Source: Collinsella sp. AF08-23
GTDB lineage: Bacteria > Actinomycetota > Coriobacteriia > Coriobacteriales > Coriobacteriaceae
Length of the DNA: 64,000 bases
Direction: 5' to 3'
Assembly: GCF_003479805.1 (NCBI RefSeq)
Contig: NZ_QUHV01000004.1
Span: 86,397 to 150,396, forward strand
Shown: positions 59,101 to 64,000 of the stretch, one piece after another
How the letters are laid out: each line of letters opens with the position of its first letter
Position numbering within the stretch: the first letter of the stretch is position 1
Translations under genes and position numbers: made by a program
The notes under the pieces: generated by a model
The model's input: the letters and a program-made list of their open reading frames with translations, nothing else
Databases searched by the model: none
What the model was told of the DNA's origin: nothing

Positions 59101-59406
59101 GAGCTCGAGCCCCGAGCCACCGACACCCACCTCGCGTGCGCGGCGGGCTACCTGGAACTCGCGAGGCTCTTTCGAGTCGGCCATACGCTTGATGAATGTG
59201 GGTTCGCTGAACAGGAAGCGCACCTCGTCGATCTTGGAGAGCTCTTCTTTGAGCTCCCCATAGGCGAACACGGTGAAATACGAGCTGATTATCGACAGTT
59301 TTGCGCCGTCGTCGATGGATTCGCCGAGGGCATCTCCCAGGCGTTCGGCGCCGACGTTGCTCAACGATTTCACGTCTCTATGCCACCTTCTTCGCGAGAT
59401 TTTCAA
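56128..59406 (-). CDS. SNF2-family helicase with PLD-like N-terminus
   Basis: A 1092-aa protein. Residues 1-190 resemble a phospholipase D-like nuclease fold (AKLSIISSYFTVFAYGELKEEL; NDHAFMGAAANFT in place of HxK...N), probably degenerate. The SNF2/DEAD core follows: IIADSVGLGKTYEALAVM (Walker A), LLVIDESHNFRN (DEAH-like), MLSATPVNNRL, and in lobe 2 VVFATDCISEGQNLQDCDCL and RIIQRFGRIDRLGS. First gene of the minus-strand defence operon. It probably translocates on DNA to sense or process foreign DNA. A short frame overlaps its start. Confidence 0.9.
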   Translation of the reverse strand: MKISRRRWHRDVKSLSNVGAERLGDALGESIDDGAKLSIISSYFTVFAYGELKEELSKIDEVRFLFSEPTFIKRMADSKEPREFQVARRAREVGVGGSGLELTLRNSLNQRALARECAEWIREKGIFKSAKTSGAIQPGGTYVVENPSGNDHAFMGAAANFTQEGLGYERRPGTVTCVSHFENATEAVGLKMMFESVWDNPAMVEEVTAQAAAQVETLYRENPPEFVYFLTLYHLFRDFMEDDEDNGIRPGLKFEESVVWNKLYDFQKDAVVGAIRKLEKYKGCIIADSVGLGKTYEALAVMKYYQERNDRILVLCPKRLRDNWTLWTQDNDDRNPLADDRFSYTVLNHTDLSRYHGMSGEVDLEHLRWGHFDLLVIDESHNFRNKSTDADKTDRYTRLIESVIKSGQRTKVLMLSATPVNNRLLDLRNQIELITEGDDAYLEETDGIPSITHVTRVAQQRFNEWSKLPDSERTTESFVNAVNADYFKLLDVLTIARSRKHITKYYGAASGTFPARHPPLSFQTPIDLNDELPPVADLNDMIAQLTFAQYQVLSYVRSDQRRKYEDRYGDTWGKDFESQVHRTTAVANLMRVNVLKRMESSVNSFRITLRRILDGCIDLRARLNADSSGVTYGTEGLEDGFDDDDAEEFEAGGKVRVDLRDVDALRLGQDLDFDIQVLRALLAYADAVTPERDAKLVKLRDFIADKVRNPYNPGNRKVLVFSAFADTTAYLFEQLAPWLKQELGIECAEVAGSSNRTYSLKLPRTTFENILARFSPISKELPEQQRALGEIDVVFATDCISEGQNLQDCDCLVNYDIHWNPVRIIQRFGRIDRLGSKNAQIQLVNFWPDIALDEYIQLEGRVKGRMALLDASATGEENVLEAKGSSEMNDLKYRRQQLQQLKSEVLDLEDISGGISITDFAFDDFRVELQRYAKEYPGTLEKSPVGLHAVAPIPDELRADVKPGVVFCLKQNDDANNPKDTNPVFPYYVVYVSGDGEVMTKHTQPKPALDIMRAACSGHPEPIAELCREFNHETRDGTRMGTYADLLDTVVAAITGTQQDKGIESLFSLGEVGSGTVMGFNDYSLVCFAVLR

Positions 59407-59647
59407 TCAGGCAGGTGTTTACGAAGGGAGAGAGGCGCATGCATTGGAGCGCAGGATCCTCTTTCGTCGTACCATGCAGGGGTTCGGGGATTTGGACGCG
59501 ATTCATCGGGGAGCTCCCGATCGCATTTCGCCGTGGTCTTGCACCCGCTGCTTTGATTTGACCTGCTGAGCCATGCCATTTCTCCATGTGTATGATATAT
59601 AGTACAGCAGTGTAGCCCAAATCTGGTATGTACGAAATATCAGACAC
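59378..59647 (-). CDS. Possible small protein overlapping helicase start
   Basis: An 89-codon frame ending 29 bp inside the helicase gene, with inner starts (MEKWHG, MNRVQIPEP). The C-terminal part (PEPLHGTTKEDPALQCMRLS, then PFVNTCLIENLAKKVA) looks protein-like. If real it would be coupled to the helicase. It also overlaps the divergent regulator start, so it may be chance. Confidence 0.3.
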   Translation of the reverse strand: MSDISYIPDLGYTAVLYIIHMEKWHGSAGQIKAAGARPRRNAIGSSPMNRVQIPEPLHGTTKEDPALQCMRLSPFVNTCLIENLAKKVA

Positions 59648-59963
59648 TGTACGGAATATGAGTCAATACGATGGACTCATGAAGAGAGACGAGACATGTG
59701 AGTACGTATGCAAGAAGGTGGGCGAGAACATCGGCCGTCTTCGGGAAGAGCATGAAGTTTCACAGGCTGAGCTTGCCCGGCGAATCGAGGTAAGCCGTCC
59801 TAATCTCAATAAGGTTGAAAGCGGCAATCAAAACTTCTCGCTCGACTATCTCGTCCTGATCGCAAACGGTCTGGACATTCCCGTTATCGAGTTCTTCTCC
59901 GGCTTGGAAAAAGATTCCCCGCGGGTCATCCTCGAGAAGAGCAGGGCCGCCGACCGGCAATAG
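59628..59963 (+). CDS. XRE-family regulator divergent from defence operon
   Basis: About 111 aa; a start further in (ATG 59658 or 59679) is also possible. The HTH is GENIGRLREEHEVSQAELARRIEVSRPNLNKVESGNQNFSLDYL. The protein is small and ends with a short polar tail. Its divergent position next to a multi-gene R-M operon fits a controller (C protein-like) or repressor role; the intervening 220 bp would hold both promoters. Confidence 0.85.
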   Translation: MYEISDTVRNMSQYDGLMKRDETCEYVCKKVGENIGRLREEHEVSQAELARRIEVSRPNLNKVESGNQNFSLDYLVLIANGLDIPVIEFFSGLEKDSPRVILEKSRAADRQ

Positions 59964-60646
59964 GGCCTGTCCGTCGTCCGGTGACAGCGCATTGTCCCTT
60001 TATAGCAGCGGATTCTCCCTGCTCATGTGCTCCTAATGTCGAATGGTGGAAGTTCCTAATGTCAGATTTGGGAACATTGCCAACCATTTAAATGGAGCTG
60101 GATTAGACCCATGTGCACACAAGCGATGGCTGTTGCAATGTCGAACGTGTCGGCTCGGTTTCAGTCTATGTAGGTCCGATAATGTATCAAATCGTGATTT
60201 ATATAATCGTGATATGATGAATCCAGATTCTCAAAAAGAGGGTGGGCAGCATGGGCTTTATCGAGTGGAACTTGTTGACGCCGTTGACCTCGTGAGCTGA
60301 TGTTCGGGGTGTTGGGGCGGTTGACCTGCTGGGCAAACCGTTCGGGGCTCTTGCCGCCATGTAATTCTGCCATTGGCATGCCCGACCCCCACCCTCCAAT
60401 GTTCCCAGCGTGTTAAGACCGCGTGAGCCGGGTGCTCTTCTGTGATGGAGTGCCCTGCTTTCCGCTATCCTAGTGAGCTGTCGCGCGCGGAGGGCCGCTG
60501 TGGCGAGGGGCGATTTCATCGTCGATCCCGGCAGCCGGAATCCGTGTTCGCGATATGCCGAGCCGCGCTGTCTACGCGCCCCGGCAGTCTGTACACCAGC
60601 CGCCCGCTTACGGCACGGGGCGGCACAGATCAACAAGGAGGAAGCA
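59964..60646. other. 683-bp region without a clear gene
   Basis: It contains a direct repeat TTCCTAATGTC / CTCCTAATGTC near 60030-60067 and an A+T-rich stretch with ATAATCGTGATATGATG near 60200. A 28-codon frame (MNPDSQKEGGQHG...) and a 13-codon frame (MGFIEWNLLTPLTS) lie near 60217-60300 behind GAGGGTGG, but I cannot support either. No T-box elements were seen before aspS. Confidence 0.4.
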
Positions 60647-62443
60647 GTGGCACAAGACTGCACCACCAACCCCGCCAACATGCATTCCATGCACACCCGC
60701 ACCTGTGGCGAGCTCCGCTCCGCCAATATCGGCGAGGAGGTTACCCTCACCGGTTGGGTGAGCCGTCGCCGCGACCACGGCGGCCTGATCTTCTGCGACC
60801 TGCGCGACCGTGAGGGCATCACGCAGATCAACTTCGACCCCGAGCACTCCGACGGCGACGCCTTCAAGATCGCCGAGACCATGCGTCCCGAGTGGCCCAT
60901 CCTCGTGCACGGCATCGTGCGCGACCGCGGCCACGACGCGGTGAACCCCAAGCTCGCCACCGGCGAGATCGAGGTCCTCGTCGACCACGCGCAGGTGCTC
61001 AACCGCTCCAAGACCCCGCCGTTCCAGATCGAGGACGGCATCGAAACCGCTGAGGACACGCGCCTGCGTTACCGCTACCTGGACCTCCGCCGTCCGGAGA
61101 TGGCCGCGCGCCTGCGCCTGCGCTCCGATTTCACCTTCGCCATCCGCTCGGCTCTCCACGACCGCGCCTTCACTGAGGTCGAGACGCCGGCCCTGTTCAA
61201 GTCCACGCCCGAGGGCGCTCGCGACTTCGTGGTGCCCAGCCGCCTGCAGCCCGGCAACTTCTACGCCCTGCCGCAGTCCCCGCAGCTGCTCAAGCAGCTG
61301 CTCATGGTCGGTGGCGTCGAGCGCTACTACCAGGTTGCCAAGTGCTTCCGCGATGAGGACCTGCGTGCCGACCGTCAGCCCGAGTTCACGCAGGTGGACA
61401 TCGAGATGAGCTTCGTGGAGCAAGACGACGTCATGGCGCAGCTCGAAGACGTGCTCGCCGACGCGTTCGCCAAGGTGGGCGTCGAGATGCCCACGCCGCT
61501 GCGCCGCATCTCCTACTGGGACGCCATGGACACCTACGGCTCCGACAAGCCCGACACCCGCTTTGGCATGGAGCTCGTGGACCTCACCGACGTGTTCGCC
61601 GGATCCGCCTTCAAGGTGTTCGCCAGTGCCGCGAACACGCAGGGCCACGTGGTCAAGGCCATCAACGCCAAGGGTGCCGGCAGCTGGCCGCGTGCTCAGA
61701 TCGACAAGCTCGCCAAGGTCGCCGCGACCTTCGGTGCCAAGGGCCTGGCATGGATCGCCTTCCGCGAGGACGGCTCCATGAACAGTCCCATCGTCAAGTT
61801 CTTCACCGACGAGGAGATGGCCGAGCTCCGTCGCCGCTGCGACGTCGAGCCCGGCGACCTGGTGATGTTCGCCGCCGGCCCGCGCCTCGAGGCAAACGAG
61901 ATCCTCGGCGGCATGCGCTGTCACATGGCCGACGCGCTGGAGCTCCCGCGCGAGGGCCACGACTTCCTGTGGGTCGTGAACTTCCCGCTGTTCCATTGGG
62001 ACGAGGAGGGCAAGCGCTACGAGGCGGAGCACCAGCCCTTCACGCTGCCCCACATCGACGAGCTGCACCTGCTCGACGAGGACCCGCTCAAGATGGGCTC
62101 CTGCACCTACGACTTCGTCATGGACGGCTTCGAGGCCGGCGGTGGCGGCATGCGCATCCACGACTCCGAGCTGCAGCTCAGGATGCTCGAGTTTATGGGC
62201 TTCACCGAGGAGCGCGCCCGCGCGCAGTTCGGCTTCCTCATGGAGGCCTTCGAGTTCGGCGCCCCGCCGATGGGCGGCTTCGCGCTCGGCCTCGACCGCG
62301 TGTGCATGCTGCTTGCCGGCACCGACTCCATTCGCGACGTCATGGCGTTCCCCAAGACCAGCAGCGGCTCCGACCTCATGTCCGCGGCTCCGTCCGAGGT
62401 GAGCCTAGCGCAGCTCAAGGAAGTCGGCCTGCGCCTGGAGTAG
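60647..62443 (+). CDS. aspS: Aspartyl-tRNA synthetase
   Basis: A 598-aa class IIb synthetase of bacterial type. It has the OB anticodon domain (TRTCGELRSANIGEEVTLTGW, then RRRDHGGLIFCDLRDREGITQI), motif 1 and flipping loop FTEVETPALFKSTPEGARDF, motif 2 CFRDEDLRADRQPEFTQVDIE, the bacterial GAD insert, and motif 3 APPMGGFALGLDRVCMLL. The start is GTG 60647, with AAGGAGG upstream; ATG 60680 would be too short. GatCAB is present, so this enzyme may also charge tRNA(Asn); sequence does not decide. Confidence 0.96.
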   Translation: MAQDCTTNPANMHSMHTRTCGELRSANIGEEVTLTGWVSRRRDHGGLIFCDLRDREGITQINFDPEHSDGDAFKIAETMRPEWPILVHGIVRDRGHDAVNPKLATGEIEVLVDHAQVLNRSKTPPFQIEDGIETAEDTRLRYRYLDLRRPEMAARLRLRSDFTFAIRSALHDRAFTEVETPALFKSTPEGARDFVVPSRLQPGNFYALPQSPQLLKQLLMVGGVERYYQVAKCFRDEDLRADRQPEFTQVDIEMSFVEQDDVMAQLEDVLADAFAKVGVEMPTPLRRISYWDAMDTYGSDKPDTRFGMELVDLTDVFAGSAFKVFASAANTQGHVVKAINAKGAGSWPRAQIDKLAKVAATFGAKGLAWIAFREDGSMNSPIVKFFTDEEMAELRRRCDVEPGDLVMFAAGPRLEANEILGGMRCHMADALELPREGHDFLWVVNFPLFHWDEEGKRYEAEHQPFTLPHIDELHLLDEDPLKMGSCTYDFVMDGFEAGGGGMRIHDSELQLRMLEFMGFTEERARAQFGFLMEAFEFGAPPMGGFALGLDRVCMLLAGTDSIRDVMAFPKTSSGSDLMSAAPSEVSLAQLKEVGLRLE

Positions 62444-62445
62444 CC

Positions 62446-62548
62446 TCGCTTTTCCAGGCACCCCACCTCGCCCTTCAATCGTCGGGCGCCGCACGCAAGG
62501 CGTGCGCCCTCCTCTTTCAGAGCGATCTGGGGCATCTGGAAAACCGAG
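62446..62548 (+). repeat. Structured palindrome, copy C (after aspS)
   Basis: CTTTTCCAGGCACCCCACCT and GATCTGGGGCATCTGGAAAA form the outer stem. The inner hairpin GGGCGCCGCACG / CGTGCGCCC is nearly identical to copy A, including the loop context CTTCAATCGTC. It starts 3 bp after the aspS stop. Confidence 0.7.
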
Positions 62549-62622
62549 CGGCTGCGCGAGGCGCCCGACCTTGCCCCTCAATTTGGGGACAGACACGTAA
62601 TTGAGGTTCAAATCTTGCACTT

Positions 62623-62656
62623 GATGGGGAGGCAGCCAGTTGGCCGCCTCCCCATC
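62623..62656. terminator. Strong hairpin in aspS-ROK intergenic region
   Basis: GATGGGGAGGC and GCCTCCCCATC form perfect 11-bp arms, with GCC/GGC pairing inside. It is followed by TTACAAAT. Possibly a terminator. Confidence 0.6.
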
Positions 62657-62877
62657 TTACAAATAACGACAATTTGTACCAATGGGGCGCGATGTTGGAA
62701 CTCTCGGCGCCGGTGGTTCTAAAGAAGACGAACAAATAATGGAAATATGTCCAATATCGTCATCGCGTGGCATCGCTTAGGGAGTCTCAATCGCGTCTGT
62801 TTCTCAAAAATGTCTTCGCCGACGTTGATTTTGGTACAGATTATCGATATTTGTATATGATGGCGCCGAGATGGCAT

Positions 62878-62908
62878 AAGGAGTCGGGCTGCGCCTGGGG
62901 TAGCTCGC
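62878..62908 (+). repeat. Decayed copy of the aspS 3' end
   Basis: AAGGAGTCGGGCTGCGCCTG..GTAGCTCGC matches the aspS tail at 62417-62449 (AAGGAAGTCGGCCTGCGCCT..) with four or so differences, including the stop codon region. Between the copies lie 430 bp without a gene. It resembles an attachment-site duplication left by an integrated element. Confidence 0.5.
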
Positions 62909-63033
62909 ATGTTCGTATCTCAATTTAGTGCCTGTTCCTCAAATGAGGTACCAATCACCTCCGTTGACCATATGGACGGGTATTGGAGTTTTATACTGGG
63001 GTGACGGATGAAGCCGACCCGAGGGAGGGCGTT

Positions 63034-63924
63034 ATGGACCAGCAGTTGATCGGTGCGATCGAGGCGGGTGGCACCAAGATGGTGCTGGCGACCGGCTATG
63101 CCGATGGAACGATCGTGGAACGTGCGAGCATTCCCACCGAGGAGCCAGCGAAGACGGTTCCCGCCATGGTCGAGTGGTTCGCCGATAAGGGGATCGCCGC
63201 TCTGGGTATCGCTGCCTTTGGTCCCACGGCGGTCAATCCCAAATCGCCCGACTACGGTCACATCCTGCAAACGCCTAAGATCGCTTGGCGCGGCTATGAC
63301 TTCCTTGGCGAAATGGCCCGTGGGCTCAACGTACCCTGCGGCTACGACACCGACGTGAACGGTGCATGCCTGGGCGAGGTCATATACGGTGCGGGCAAGG
63401 GCCTCGACAACGTGATCTACATCACGGTGGGCACCGGCATTGGCGCGGGCGTGTACGTTGGCGGGCATCTGCTCCACGGCATGCTGCATCCCGAGGCCGG
63501 GCATATCGCGCTTGCGCGCGTGCCGGGCGATGAGGGCTTCGCGTGCAACTGCCCGAGTCATGAGAGCTGCTTCGAGGGCCTCGCCGCCGGTCCCGCCGTG
63601 GTCGCCCGGTACGGCGTGGAGCGGGCGTCCGACATGGCCGACGATGAAGGATTCCTCGAGCTCGAGAGCACGTACATCGCCCAAGGTATATGCACGTATA
63701 TCTATACACTCTCGCCGCAGCGCATCGTGTTGGGCGGTGGCGTGCCCGATCACGCCCCCAAACTCATGGCCCGCGTGCGCGCCAAGGTACTCGAGCAAAT
63801 CAATGGGTATCTGGCGACGCCCGAGCTCGCGGATATCGATACCTATATCGTGTCGCCCGCCTGCGACGGCAACCAGGGCGTGCTTGGTGCCATCGCCTTG
63901 GGCGCCAGAGCACTCGAGGGCTAA
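63034..63924 (+). CDS. ROK-family sugar kinase (fructokinase-like)
   Basis: A 296-aa kinase. It has the phosphate-1 loop GAIEAGGTKMVLA, DTDVNGACLGE with the catalytic Asp, ITVGTGIGAGVYVGG, the ROK zinc motif HIALAR...CNCPSHESCFEGLAAG, and IVLGGGVPDH. Length and the CNCPSH motif fit the ScrK-type fructokinases of Gram-positive bacteria, but gluco- or mannokinase activity is possible. ATG 63034 has GAGGG upstream. The last 76 bases of the window show no gene. Confidence 0.9.
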   Translation: MDQQLIGAIEAGGTKMVLATGYADGTIVERASIPTEEPAKTVPAMVEWFADKGIAALGIAAFGPTAVNPKSPDYGHILQTPKIAWRGYDFLGEMARGLNVPCGYDTDVNGACLGEVIYGAGKGLDNVIYITVGTGIGAGVYVGGHLLHGMLHPEAGHIALARVPGDEGFACNCPSHESCFEGLAAGPAVVARYGVERASDMADDEGFLELESTYIAQGICTYIYTLSPQRIVLGGGVPDHAPKLMARVRAKVLEQINGYLATPELADIDTYIVSPACDGNQGVLGAIALGARALEG

Positions 63925-64000
63925 CACGGGGTTCCCTGCTTCTAACACGAGCACGGTGCCGTAAGGATATCGGATGGCGCCGCGCGGCCAGTTAGATGGC

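Noticed and set aside
60473-60646. T-box or other riboswitch before aspS
   Set aside because: No T-box bulge (TGGNACCGCG-like) or specifier stem found; the open frame upstream of GTG 60647 lacks a start signal.
62600-62625. tRNA-like GGTTCAAATC sequence
   Set aside because: No acceptor or anticodon stems can be formed around it, so it is not a tRNA gene.

Overview
The window looks like a chromosome segment of a gut Coriobacteriia, most likely Collinsella or a close relative. The evidence is the high G+C coding sequence with strong third-position bias, large LuxR-type regulators with many membrane helices, several GH1 6-phospho-beta-glucosidases with beta-glucoside PTS genes, the gatCAB order, and a tet(W) element of low G+C Firmicutes type. 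The taxon is inferred from sequence character only.

Layout. 1-1.3 kb: end of a polysaccharide flippase gene, then decayed or unknown small genes. 1.3-10.2 kb: an AlbA_2/ATPase regulator behind an array of 9-bp operator-like repeats, ferritin, a DUF2207 membrane protein, a GNAT enzyme, purH and a hypothetical gene. 10.5-16.4 kb: a two-component system, then two 6-phospho-beta-glucosidase genes and a HAD phosphatase. 16.6-21 kb: two ABC permeases, an ABC ATPase cut off before Walker B, and a LuxR-type membrane regulator with two HTH domains. 21.2-23 kb: an AAA ATPase and a histidine phosphatase. 23.1-28.1 kb: a beta-glucoside PTS cluster (BglG/LicT antiterminator with a RAT/terminator leader, EIIBC, GH1, EIIA, HPr-like protein). 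28.2-40.4 kb: gatCAB, acetyltransferase, EamA transporter, threonine aldolase, hisS, ppc. 40.6-42 kb: a small membrane protein/HTH/DUF2975 operon. 42.3-60 kb: a defence island on the minus strand (SNF2 helicase with PLD-like N-terminus, DUF4391 protein, unknown 264-aa protein, type III Mod, type III Res, 47-aa protein) with a divergent XRE regulator. 60.6-64 kb: aspS and a ROK kinase.

The most notable feature is a nested insertion. A 7.1-kb, A+T-richer element (about 46246-53359) interrupts the type III mod gene. It has 21-bp imperfect terminal inverted repeats and an AT dinucleotide at both edges. Removing it and keeping one AT restores an uninterrupted Mod reading frame of about 622 codons. 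The element carries tet(W) with its leader-peptide attenuator and a large serine recombinase. That recombinase gene is itself split at a codon boundary by a 2.77-kb segment holding a truncated MobC-like gene, an XRE regulator, a consensus promoter, an 8-residue leader peptide (MLHSMRIR) with the Arg-X-Arg motif of macrolide-arrest leaders, a Cys-rich KTR protein and an RlmN/Cfr-family rRNA methyltransferase with all five catalytic cysteines. The tet(W) element therefore looks immobilised, the host R-M system looks disarmed, and the inner segment may hold a drug-inducible ribosome-protection module.

Other structural signals are three copies of a ~100-bp structured palindrome placed just after stop codons (purH, a GH1 gene, aspS), a 156-bp palindrome, dispersed ATTGCCTATG repeats, a decayed copy of the aspS 3' end, and an HPr with Asp at the regulatory Ser46 position.
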